Source of the DNA: Roseibacillus sp.
Lineage (GTDB): Bacteria > Verrucomicrobiota > Verrucomicrobiia > Verrucomicrobiales > Akkermansiaceae
Assembly (NCBI GenBank): GCA_022448985.1
Contig: JAKVCR010000030.1
Location: forward strand, 1 to 64,000
Direction of reading: 5' to 3'
Length of the DNA stretch: 64,000 nucleotides
The position numbers and the translations under genes are program-made. The notes beneath the pieces are model-generated. The model did no database searches, was not told the DNA's origin, and was given only the letters and a program-made list of their open reading frames with translations. Positions 1 to 8,171 of the stretch are shown piece by piece (the first letter of the stretch is position 1; each line of letters begins with the position of its first letter).

Positions 1-1109
1 GAGTAGATCATGTAGCTGCAGCGGTTTTCAAAGATCCTGCCATCGAGCCGGAGATCCTTGAGGGAACGCTTTTTCTGGTCAGGGAGGCGGTTGGCGGTGA
101 AGGCGCGCCGGAAGCCGGGATCGCAGGAGACCTTGGGAATGGTGCTTTCCTCGCGGAAGAGCAGATAGTCCACAACCTCGTTTCGTCCCTCCATGAATTC
201 CTCGATACTGCGGCCCTTGGCCAGCTTGCTAACGTCGGTCTCCTTCGGATCGAGCTTGCTGTCAAAAAGAGACTGGCGGGCCTGGTAGGCAGCCTCCACC
301 AGTCGGTAGTGCATGGTGATCTGGTGGTCGAAGACGAGGAGAGCCGCGATGTCGCTGCCAGGGGAGGGGTAGTCATCGGTGCGGAAGAACTGGTCGAGTT
401 TCTCAAGATTGGCAAATTGCTCCCGGTCAATGGAGAGTTTCCCGTTCTCGCGGGTGGCAATGGCATTGCCCATGTGTCGCATGGCCCCGTGATTGCCGCT
501 CACAAACCAGCCGCCGTAGCGCTGGCGGAAAGGAATGTGATGGCCGGAGCGACGATAGTCGTCAATGGTCCTGAGGGGGCGGCCTGACCGGTCGGGGTAG
601 ACAGATTGGCCCAGGGAACCGGGAAGGAAATTAGTGGCATCCCCGGCGTGGCATCCGAGGCAGGATCGCGTCCGGGCGAAGAGGGGGGAGGTCTTGTCAT
701 CCAGTTTGCGCTGGAAGTAGAAGATGGGCCCGAGTTCCGGATCAAAGCTCGCGATTTCGATTCTCCCGTTTGGCATCCATCCGAGGTAGACCGACTCGTT
801 GAAGTAGATGGCGCGTGGGTTATTGTAGGAGACCGCCCGTCGTTGCAGGCTGGTCTTGGAAAAGACGAGGACCTGGGTGTCCTTGTCCAGGTTGAGTTCC
901 TTGAGGAAGCGTTCGACCAGGGGTTTGCCATTCGCTTCCTTGATCAGGACTTCACCCCGTTGGATACGCTTCATGAGGAGGGTGGTTGGATCCTTCGCGT
1001 CCCTGCTGAAGTATCCATGGGGCTCCAGTTCGTAGTCATTGTAGAACTGGGCCATCCCGGCAGGAGATGCACACAGGGCGAGGAGGAGGATGAGAGGTGT
1101 CTTTTGCAT
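1..1109 (-). CDS. Secreted single-heme c-type cytochrome, C-terminus cut off by window edge
   Basis: The reverse strand is open without a stop from the ATG at 1109 to base 1, so the C-terminus lies outside the window; 369 codons are visible. The protein begins with a signal peptide (about residues 1-20, ending SPAGMA) and carries one heme-binding motif, CLGCH, at residues 150-154, followed by a long region without recognised catalytic motifs that contains IYFNESVYLG (101-110) and HHIPFRQRYGGWF. I recognise it only as one of the exported CxxCH proteins common in Planctomycetes and Verrucomicrobia, probably carrying a periplasmic covalently bound heme. The next minus-strand gene, a Gfo/Idh/MocA oxidoreductase, lies 131 bp upstream. 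Function is unknown; electron transfer is inferred from the heme motif only. Confidence 0.75.
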   Translation of the reverse strand, partial: MQKTPLILLLALCASPAGMAQFYNDYELEPHGYFSRDAKDPTTLLMKRIQRGEVLIKEANGKPLVERFLKELNLDKDTQVLVFSKTSLQRRAVSYNNPRAIYFNESVYLGWMPNGRIEIASFDPELGPIFYFQRKLDDKTSPLFARTRSCLGCHAGDATNFLPGSLGQSVYPDRSGRPLRTIDDYRRSGHHIPFRQRYGGWFVSGNHGAMRHMGNAIATRENGKLSIDREQFANLEKLDQFFRTDDYPSPGSDIAALLVFDHQITMHYRLVEAAYQARQSLFDSKLDPKETDVSKLAKGRSIEEFMEGRNEVVDYLLFREESTIPKVSCDPGFRRAFTANRLPDQKKRSLKDLRLDGRIFENRCSYMIY

Positions 1110-1240
1110 GAAGGCAGCGGGAGCACTATCCGGCGAGGAAGGGTGAGATTTCAAGGAGATAGAGTCGGTGCGCAATGAGCAAGGGTTCCCCGGGATGGGA
1201 ATGCGGTCCTCTCCGGAGGGGTGCGTGACCGTTCAGGCCA

Positions 1241-2230
1241 CTACTTTTCCCACCCGTTTTTCTTGAGATACTCCGGGATGGAGACGGGCTTTCCGCCCTG
1301 GCGAATGCTCTCGTCGGCTGCCTCCATGAAAGCGTAGATCTCAAGGGTGACCCCGGGAGGGACCGGAGGTTTGCCAGTGCGGAAGAATTTCACGACCTCC
1401 CGGAGCATGGGGGTGTAGTCGCCCCCGGATTTCTGTTCCGCAATGGCCTTGGTTCCAAAGGAGGTGACCTTGTAGGAGGTCTTGCCGCTGCGGATTCCCT
1501 GCAGCGTGCCGATGGAGCCGTTGGCCCATTTGCCGGTCACCACGATGGCGTCCTTGCTTTCGGTGGCCACCACGCTCTGGCAGCCCGGTCCCATCACGGT
1601 GAAGAGCGACTCGGTGGGGTGGATACCGTACCAGAAGAGGCTGGGATGGTGAGGCTCGAGGGTTGCCGGGCCATAGGAGATGGCGGAGCGGAGTTCCCCG
1701 ATGTCGGCAGTGGCTACTTCCACGACCCCGGTGTACCAGCGGAGGGAGGAGCTGCTGAAGCAGGGAACTTCCGCTTCCCGGGCCAACCGGAAGATCTCGA
1801 CCGCGTCCTTCAGGGAGCCAGCGACCGGTTTGTCGATGAAGACCGGTTTGCCCGCTGCAATGACCGGTTTGACCTGTTCAAGATGGGGACGCCCGTCGAG
1901 GCTGGTAAGGAGAATGGCATCGACCTCCTCGCACATTTTCGTGATATCGTTGTAGATCTTCACGCCGTATTTTTCGGTGAGGGTCTTGGTGTAACCGGGT
2001 ACGCGATCGATGCTGGAAGGGATATCCGGGCTGCCGCCCTTGAATGCGGCGATCACGGTCGCTCCGGGGACGTGATTGGGATTGTCCGGCTCGTTGAAGC
2101 GGGAGGTGAATGCGATCACGTGTGAGGTATCGAGTCCGATCAGCCCGAGACGGAGGGTTTTGGCGCTTTCCTGGGCGAGGCCGGAGAGCGAGGAGAGAGA
2201 CAGAACCATAAGTGCGGAGAGGAATCTCAT
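1241..2230 (-). CDS. Secreted Gfo/Idh/MocA-family oxidoreductase
   Basis: A 329-residue protein with a signal peptide (MRFLSALMVLSLSSLSGLAQ, residues 1-20), so it should act outside the cytoplasm. Family proteins are NAD(P)-dependent sugar or polyol dehydrogenases. The N-terminal Rossmann segment reads LRLGLIGLDTSH (26-37), in which the canonical GxGxxG is altered to GLIGLD. The conserved EKP-type motif appears as DKPVAG (133-138), and an alpha/beta C-terminal domain follows. PVC bacteria carry many exported members whose cofactor supply is not understood. It is transcribed away from the PVC-type dehydrogenase gene at 2362. The ATG at 2230 begins directly with the signal peptide. Substrate cannot be told from the sequence. 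Confidence 0.85.
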   Translation of the reverse strand: MRFLSALMVLSLSSLSGLAQESAKTLRLGLIGLDTSHVIAFTSRFNEPDNPNHVPGATVIAAFKGGSPDIPSSIDRVPGYTKTLTEKYGVKIYNDITKMCEEVDAILLTSLDGRPHLEQVKPVIAAGKPVFIDKPVAGSLKDAVEIFRLAREAEVPCFSSSSLRWYTGVVEVATADIGELRSAISYGPATLEPHHPSLFWYGIHPTESLFTVMGPGCQSVVATESKDAIVVTGKWANGSIGTLQGIRSGKTSYKVTSFGTKAIAEQKSGGDYTPMLREVVKFFRTGKPPVPPGVTLEIYAFMEAADESIRQGGKPVSIPEYLKKNGWEK

Positions 2231-2301
2231 AGGGGGAGGCTAGGACAGGCAGAGCCCGGTGGGAAAGCGGGAATGCTGTCGTTTTGGCTTCTGTGCGAGG
2301 A

Positions 2302-2321
2302 GGAGTGGCGACCAGCACTCC
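2302..2321. repeat. Short perfect hairpin in a divergent intergenic region
   Basis: Six-base arms GGAGTG (2302-2307) and CACTCC (2316-2321) flank an 8-base loop. It lies in the 131-bp region between two divergent genes, about 40 bp before the start at 2362. No U-run follows, so it is not a typical terminator. It could be an operator or leader structure, or chance in GC-rich DNA. Confidence 0.25.
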
Positions 2322-2361
2322 ACCATTGGCATGCCGCGCGAATCCGCTAGGGTGGCGAGCC

Positions 2362-5300
2362 ATGAGGAAGGTCTTCTTGTCTCTCGTGCCGCTTGCGCTC
2401 GTGGCAGGTGCGCTGGCGGAAGAGTGGGAGGATGCTGTCGTTCCCATGACCTGGAACGATTCCGCCCAGAAGTGGTTCCGCTGCTGGGTCAAGGTGCCAG
2501 ACCATTGGACCGTGATGACGGGACGCTCCCTCTGGCGCGAATCGGTGACCTTCACTGTCACGGAGTTGGCGGATGTGCACGAGGTCTACATCAATGGGCG
2601 GCGCATTGGCGGAGCGGGGACCTTCCCGCCCCGGTTCGGGAAGGCCGCCGGGGACGGGATGACACGTTACAAAGTTCCTCCCGGATTGCTGCCGAAGGGC
2701 CAGTGGAACGAGGTGGTGGTGCGTATTTTCAATGACGACCCGCAAGGGGGATTCAGGGGCGGAGCGCCTTCAATTCAGGGCTACTTTCTTGAGTGTATTC
2801 TCGAGGGTGAATGGCAGAGTTGGAGGGGAGACCGTGCTCCCCTGGGCAAGGCCCTTGTGCAGGAGCCCGCCCGGGCAGCTTACGAGAAATTCGCGGAAGC
2901 GAGCCGTATCCTAGGTGAAGCGAAGGAGTTGGTGACCGGGCCGCGCAAGACACCGGCTGAGAGCCTTGCCTTATTGAGAACGGACGAGGATCTGGCGGTC
3001 GAGGAACTGCTTGTCGAGCCGCAGGTGGCGCAACCCACCCACCTGAGTTTTGACGACCGGGGACGCCTCTGGGTGGCCCACTTCCGGCAGTATCCCTATC
3101 CGGCGGGTCTGAAGCAGATCAGCCGCGACAAGTATTACCGTGCCAAGTACGACCAGGAGCCCAAGGCCCCGCCCAGTCATTATCCCGGCCGCTCGAAAAT
3201 CACGATCCACGAGGATACCAATCAGGATGGACGCTTCGACAGGCACACCGTATTCCTGGAGGGTCTCGACCTGGCGAATGCAGCCTTGCCGGATCACGAC
3301 GGGGTGTGGGTGATGCATACCCCCTATCTTTTATTTTATCCGGATCGCGATCGCGACGACAAGCCGGATGGAGCCCCGGAAGTGCATCTGGCAGGCTTCG
3401 GATTTGAAGATACCCACTCGATCGCGAACGGCTTGGCATGGGGGCCCGATGGCTGGATCTACGGGGGGCAGGGGAGCACGGTGGCTTCCCGGATCTGGAG
3501 TCCACGCAAGGATCCCTCCAGGCAGAGTGCGGTCTACTTCGAAGGCTGTATGACCTGGCGTTACCATCCGCACTGGGAGCGGTTTGAGGTCTTCGCGGAG
3601 GGAGGAGGCAATGTCTTCGGCCTGGACTTTGATTCCGACGGGCGTCTCTTTTCGGGTCATAATGGCGGAAACACGCGGGGCTGGCACTATCTGCAGTCCG
3701 GCTACTTCCTCAAGCAGGGCCGCACGCCCAACAAGTTCGGGCCGGTGGCCAATCCCTTTGCATTTGGCGATCTGCTTGAAATGCGGAGCACGAATCCGAT
3801 CCCGCGTTTCAGTCATGCCACCATCGTGTGTGAGGGGAGTGCGATGCCCGGGCGCATGCAGGGGCGCTTTCTCAGCGCCGACCCCCTGCACCATCACCTG
3901 GTCCTCTCCGAGCGCAGGCAACGTGGCTCGACCTTTGAAACCACGGACGTGGGCAGGCCACTCGAGAGCTCGGACGACGCCTTCCGCCCGGTCTATCTCT
4001 GCAATGCCCCGGATGGTTCGGTCTACGTGGCGGACTTCTACGACTTCTACATCGCGCATGGACAGCACTACCAGAGTCAGATCGATCCCTCTACCGGGCG
4101 CATTTACCGGCTGCGCGGCAGGAGTCAGAAGCTGGAGAGGGACATCAACCTCGCGGGTAAGTCGAGAGAGGAACTGGTTGCTCTCCTGAAGCATCCTAAC
4201 AAGTGGCACCGCCAGATGGCGGTGCGCCTGCTCGGGAAGCGGGCGCGTGATGAGGAGAGTCATGCAAGTTTGAGCCGGTGGGTGAGCGACCATGAGGGCC
4301 GGGAGGCGCTCGGTGGAGTCTGGGCCCTCTTCCAGGGTGGCGGATGGTCCAGGGAACTGGGGGAGTCATTGCTGAAGCATCCCTATCCCCCGGTCCGGGC
4401 GTGGGCTGCGCGGCTTCTGGGTGACCGGGGGGAAACGGGATTCCTGACGGAGCTGCGGAAGCTGGCGAAGCGGGAGGAAGACCTCGAAGTATGGAACCAG
4501 CTGGCCTCGACCGTGATGAAGCAGGAGTCGGCCCGGGGTCTGCCGGTGATTGGGGAACTTCTCAAGCGAAGTGGCGATCTGAAAGACCCCTGTGTCCCGC
4601 TCATGCTGTGGTGGGCACTGGAAAAGCACGTTCGGGAAGGCGACGTGCCAATGATCTCGCTGTTCAGTGACCCCGAGATCCGAAAACAGCCGATGGTGCG
4701 GCGGGAAATTCTGCCGCGTGTGATGAGGCGCTATGCTGCCAGCGGCCGGGAGAGTGGACTTCTCATGTGTGCGCGGCTGCTGAAGTTGTGCGAAGCGGAA
4801 GAAGAGCGGAAGGCCCTGATGCTTGGTTTCGAGCAGGCTTTCGCGGGGGGCGTTATCCCTGCTCTTCCGCCCGAGTTGTCAGAGGCCCTGGCTGCGGGGG
4901 GAGAACTGTCGCTGGTGTTACGGCTGCGGCGGGGTGAGGAGGGGGCGGCCGCAGAGGCCGGAAAACTGATACGCGACCCCCGGACGGAGCGGGAGCAACG
5001 GGTGCGCTTGATCCGGACGCTGGGCGAACTGGGCCGGGAGGGGAGCGAGGGCATTCTGCTCGGGGTGGTTCAGGGAGAGAAAGACGTTACGCTCCGGCGG
5101 GCCGCCCTGACCGGCCTGCAGACGTTTTCAAGTCCTCGGATTGGAAAGGAGATTCTGAAGCAGTGGGACTCCCTGGCCGGCGATCTGCGCCCGGGAGGGG
5201 AAGCCCTTCTGGCCGGGCGGAGATCCTTCAGCGAGGAGTGGTTGGAGGCCATTGAGGCGGGTCACGTGAAGGCGGAGGCAACATCGCTGGAAGCGATTGC

Positions 5301-5850
5301 GCTTCTGCGTAGTCACAAGGGTGAACGGATAACAGCCCTGGTCAGGAAGCACTTTGGGGAAGGAGCGGCGCCGCTGCGCAGTCCACGGAAAGAGGTGGCA
5401 CGCATACGCGGGGTGGTGGAGGGAGCAGTGGGAAGCCCTTACCGGGGACGGCCGATCTTCAAGCAACGTTGTGCATCATGCCACGTTCTCTTCCACGAGG
5501 GCGGAAAGCTCGGGCCAGACCTGACAAACTACCAGCGCGACGACCTGGAAACAATGCTCACGAGCATTGTTGATCCTGGCGCCACGATCCGGGAGGGGTT
5601 CGAGGGAGTACAGGTCAGCACCACCGACCAGCGGTTGCTCGTCGGGTTCGTGGTCGACAGCGGACCGCGCACGATGACCTTGCGGGGATTTGATGGCAGT
5701 GAGATAGCCCTTTCCCGGAAGCTTGTGAAGGAGAGCAGGCCGCTGGGACGCAGCCTCATGCCGGAGGGTATCCTGGATGGCCTGAATGACCAGGAACTGC
5801 GGGACCTGTTCGCTTATCTCAGGAGTGGACAGCCGTTTCTCAAGGACTGA
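2362..5850 (+). CDS. PVC-type membrane-bound dehydrogenase with HEAT repeats and heme-binding domain
   Basis: A 1162-residue exported protein. I chose ATG 2362 because it opens on a clear signal peptide (MRKVFLSLVPLALVAGALA); an open frame continues upstream but codes for no plausible leader. Domains in order: an N-terminal beta-galactosidase-type jelly-roll module (about 25-170, with YINGRRIGGAGTFP); a beta-propeller dehydrogenase domain of the PVC type (about 215-600, with LSFDDRGRLWVA and NGLAWGPDGWIYGGQGS); alpha-helical HEAT-like repeats (about 600-1000); and a heme-binding domain with CASCH at 1037-1041 and GPDLTNYQRDDLETML after it. Relatives are thought to oxidise sugars or alcohols in the periplasm, passing electrons to the C-terminal heme. 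Whether the propeller binds PQQ or another cofactor is not visible. Confidence 0.88.
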   Translation: MRKVFLSLVPLALVAGALAEEWEDAVVPMTWNDSAQKWFRCWVKVPDHWTVMTGRSLWRESVTFTVTELADVHEVYINGRRIGGAGTFPPRFGKAAGDGMTRYKVPPGLLPKGQWNEVVVRIFNDDPQGGFRGGAPSIQGYFLECILEGEWQSWRGDRAPLGKALVQEPARAAYEKFAEASRILGEAKELVTGPRKTPAESLALLRTDEDLAVEELLVEPQVAQPTHLSFDDRGRLWVAHFRQYPYPAGLKQISRDKYYRAKYDQEPKAPPSHYPGRSKITIHEDTNQDGRFDRHTVFLEGLDLANAALPDHDGVWVMHTPYLLFYPDRDRDDKPDGAPEVHLAGFGFEDTHSIANGLAWGPDGWIYGGQGSTVASRIWSPRKDPSRQSAVYFEGCMTWRYHPHWERFEVFAEGGGNVFGLDFDSDGRLFSGHNGGNTRGWHYLQSGYFLKQGRTPNKFGPVANPFAFGDLLEMRSTNPIPRFSHATIVCEGSAMPGRMQGRFLSADPLHHHLVLSERRQRGSTFETTDVGRPLESSDDAFRPVYLCNAPDGSVYVADFYDFYIAHGQHYQSQIDPSTGRIYRLRGRSQKLERDINLAGKSREELVALLKHPNKWHRQMAVRLLGKRARDEESHASLSRWVSDHEGREALGGVWALFQGGGWSRELGESLLKHPYPPVRAWAARLLGDRGETGFLTELRKLAKREEDLEVWNQLASTVMKQESARGLPVIGELLKRSGDLKDPCVPLMLWWALEKHVREGDVPMISLFSDPEIRKQPMVRREILPRVMRRYAASGRESGLLMCARLLKLCEAEEERKALMLGFEQAFAGGVIPALPPELSEALAAGGELSLVLRLRRGEEGAAAEAGKLIRDPRTEREQRVRLIRTLGELGREGSEGILLGVVQGEKDVTLRRAALTGLQTFSSPRIGKEILKQWDSLAGDLRPGGEALLAGRRSFSEEWLEAIEAGHVKAEATSLEAIALLRSHKGERITALVRKHFGEGAAPLRSPRKEVARIRGVVEGAVGSPYRGRPIFKQRCASCHVLFHEGGKLGPDLTNYQRDDLETMLTSIVDPGATIREGFEGVQVSTTDQRLLVGFVVDSGPRTMTLRGFDGSEIALSRKLVKESRPLGRSLMPEGILDGLNDQELRDLFAYLRSGQPFLKD

Positions 5851-5915
5851 GCGCTCATTGGTTGGAACCGCATTAGGAGGTTGCAAGGCTCGGCTCCCCG
5901 GCAAGACTGGCACTC

Positions 5916-6704
5916 ATGCATCCTTTTATCCGCCTCCTGCTGCCAGCCTGTCTCGTCCTGCCGCTCCTGCTTCCGGAAGTTGCAGCCAAACCGACGTTTG
6001 AGAAAAACGGGGAGGTCATGATTCCGAGGGCGGACTTCGGTGTCGACGGGGGCAAGGCAACGGCGAGGTTTCGCGCCACGCGCTGGGGAATGTATGATCT
6101 CATGGTCGAGGGCACTGCCGGTGCCGGCCTGAAGGCCACGCTCAACGGGCAGGGACCGGTTGAGGTCCCGTCTCTCCCGGATCAACTGGGAAGATATTAT
6201 ATGAAGAAGGCCGGGCCTTGTGTCATTGAATTGAATGGGATCGCAGAGGGAGTGATGGCGTTGAGACTGGTGCCGGCCTGCGAGGGCAAGGATGTGGTAC
6301 AGGAGAAGGGCAAGGCCATTGAGCTGGATGCCCGGGACTGCCGGATTTCGGGAGTGATGCTGCGCTACGAGCCAAATCCCAAGAAGCTCTGTATCGGATT
6401 CTGGGGAAACCCGAATGACTATCCGGTCTGGAACTACACGGTGGCGACCGCGGGAAAGTATGAGGTTATTCTCACCCAGGGATGCGGCCGGGGAGGAGGG
6501 GGAAGCCGGGCGGTCCTGGAGACAGGGGGAGCTTCCCTGGAGTTCACGGTGAAGGACACCGGCGGTTACCAGAACTGGATTGATGTCTCCCTTGGGGAGG
6601 TGACCCTTGAAAAGGCGACTCCACAGAAACTCACGGTGAAGGTTCTCAAGAAGGCGCGGGGTATCATGGATATCAGGCGCATTGTGCTGAAGCCGGTGAA
6701 ATGA
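5916..6704 (+). CDS. Secreted DUF5077-like beta-sandwich protein
   Basis: A 262-residue protein with a signal peptide (about residues 1-24, ending PEVAA). The rest is predominantly beta-strand, with a first half containing ATRWGMYDLMVEGTAGAGLK and a second half containing GFWGNPNDYPVWNYTV, GKYEVILTQGCG and YQNWIDVSLGEVTLEK. The second half resembles DUF5077-type carbohydrate-binding-like domains found in secreted PVC glycan-degradation proteins. No catalytic motif is seen. It starts 65 bp after the PVC dehydrogenase on the same strand and may be co-transcribed with it, which would suit a partner that binds the same glycan; that is inference. Confidence 0.7.
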   Translation: MHPFIRLLLPACLVLPLLLPEVAAKPTFEKNGEVMIPRADFGVDGGKATARFRATRWGMYDLMVEGTAGAGLKATLNGQGPVEVPSLPDQLGRYYMKKAGPCVIELNGIAEGVMALRLVPACEGKDVVQEKGKAIELDARDCRISGVMLRYEPNPKKLCIGFWGNPNDYPVWNYTVATAGKYEVILTQGCGRGGGGSRAVLETGGASLEFTVKDTGGYQNWIDVSLGEVTLEKATPQKLTVKVLKKARGIMDIRRIVLKPVK

Positions 6705-6737
6705 GCAGGCGCGTCAGGGTGAACTGGCGCCGGGGCT

Positions 6738-8171
6738 TCAGGCTATGACATCCTTTACAACCTTGCCGAAGACATCGGTAAGGCGGTAATCGCGACCGGA
6801 GTGGTGGAAGGTCAGTCGCTCGTGGTCGATCCCCAGTAGATGGAGGATGGTGGCGTGCAGGTCGTGGATGGAAACCCTGTCCTTCACGGCATAATAGCCG
6901 TAGTCATCAGTGGCTCCGTGATGGTGTCCCTGCTTCGTGCCGCCACCGCACATCCACATGGTGAAGCCGTGAGGATTGTGGTCGCGACCGTCGTCACTGC
7001 GTCCCATCTGGCCATCGAAGAGTTCGCGGCTGGGAGTGCGACCGAATTCGCTCCCACAGAGGACGAGGGTGTCCTCCAGCATGCCCCGGGACTCAAGGTC
7101 GTGAAGGAGGGCCGCGATGGGCTGGTCCACGGCATTGGCATTGCCCCGGTGCCCTTTTTCCAGGCCAGCATGCTGATCCCAGAGGTTTCCGTAGCGCGAG
7201 GTGGAATGGGTGGCGGTCACGAAACGCACCCCGGCTTCCGAGAAGCGCCTGGCCAGCAGGAGGGTGCGTCCGAATTCATCGGTGTGGTTCGCGCCAATCC
7301 CGTAGAGGTCACGCGTGGACTGTGATTCCCTTTTCAGGTCCATGATATCCGGGGCCACGCCCTGCATGCGGAAAGCGAGTTCGCGATTACGCAATTCGGA
7401 GAGAAGGGGGTCATGCTCCTCGTTGACAGACCGGATGAAGTCGAGGTGTTCGCGCTGCGCATCGAATCCGGCTGTGAGGTTGTCCCACTTCAGGTTCCCT
7501 CCTTTCCCTGCGGGTTTCAGGATGGGGGCCCCGGCAAAGGAGGAGGGAAGGAAGCCAGTGGGGAAGGTCTTGCCGTCCTTGGGCGTGAGATCAACGTAGC
7601 CGGGGAGGTCGCTGTTGTCGGAGCCGAGTCCGTAGAGGAGCCAATTGCCCAGGGCAGGGCGCACCTCGCGGGGAACGCCCGTGTTGAGCATCGACATGGC
7701 GGTGACATGATCCTCGTTCTCGTGGTGGAGGGAGTGGAGGAAACAGAGTCTGTCGATCCATGCGCCGTTAATCTTTGGGAAGAGATCACTGGCCCACCAG
7801 CCGCTCTCTCCCCACTGTTTCCACTGGAAAGGCGATCCGATGATGTGACCCCGTTCAGCAAAGGTGAACTTGGGTGACTTGATTGAGGTGGGAAGAGGTT
7901 TGCCATGCTCCTTCTGCAGGCGTGGCTTGTAATCGTAGGAATCAACCTGGGAGAGTCCACCGTCGAGCAGGATGAAGATCATGCGCTTCGCACGGGCGGG
8001 AAAGTGAGGTTCGAGGTTGCTGGAACCGGGAGAGAATTGGCCGGCTGATGCCCGGCAGGACTGGCGGGCAAGGAGATCGCAGAGGGCCAGGCCGCTGAAG
8101 CCCATGAACCCTCTCCGGGACCAGGGCACGACTGGAGCGCCGCCGGTCTCCTCATGATTATGCTGGTTCAT
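6738..8171 (-). CDS. DUF1501 protein with Tat-like leader, paired with DUF1549/DUF1553
   Basis: A 477-residue protein. I chose ATG 8171 because it overlaps the TGA of the upstream gene as ATGA (8168-8171), indicating translational coupling, and because it puts a twin-arginine-like leader (SRRGFMGFSGLALC, residues 18-31) near the N-terminus; an in-frame extension to 8225 would lie inside the upstream gene. The body has the alkaline-phosphatase/sulfatase-like fold signatures of DUF1501: ILLDGGLSQVDSYDYKP (67-83) and, near the C-terminus, CGSEFGRTPSRELFDG, GRDHNPHGFTMWMCGGG and HDLHATILHLLGIDHERLT. The family is almost always encoded beside DUF1549/DUF1553 proteins, as here. No member's biochemical role is firmly known; an extracytoplasmic hydrolase is plausible. 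Confidence 0.9.
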   Translation of the reverse strand: MNQHNHEETGGAPVVPWSRRGFMGFSGLALCDLLARQSCRASAGQFSPGSSNLEPHFPARAKRMIFILLDGGLSQVDSYDYKPRLQKEHGKPLPTSIKSPKFTFAERGHIIGSPFQWKQWGESGWWASDLFPKINGAWIDRLCFLHSLHHENEDHVTAMSMLNTGVPREVRPALGNWLLYGLGSDNSDLPGYVDLTPKDGKTFPTGFLPSSFAGAPILKPAGKGGNLKWDNLTAGFDAQREHLDFIRSVNEEHDPLLSELRNRELAFRMQGVAPDIMDLKRESQSTRDLYGIGANHTDEFGRTLLLARRFSEAGVRFVTATHSTSRYGNLWDQHAGLEKGHRGNANAVDQPIAALLHDLESRGMLEDTLVLCGSEFGRTPSRELFDGQMGRSDDGRDHNPHGFTMWMCGGGTKQGHHHGATDDYGYYAVKDRVSIHDLHATILHLLGIDHERLTFHHSGRDYRLTDVFGKVVKDVIA

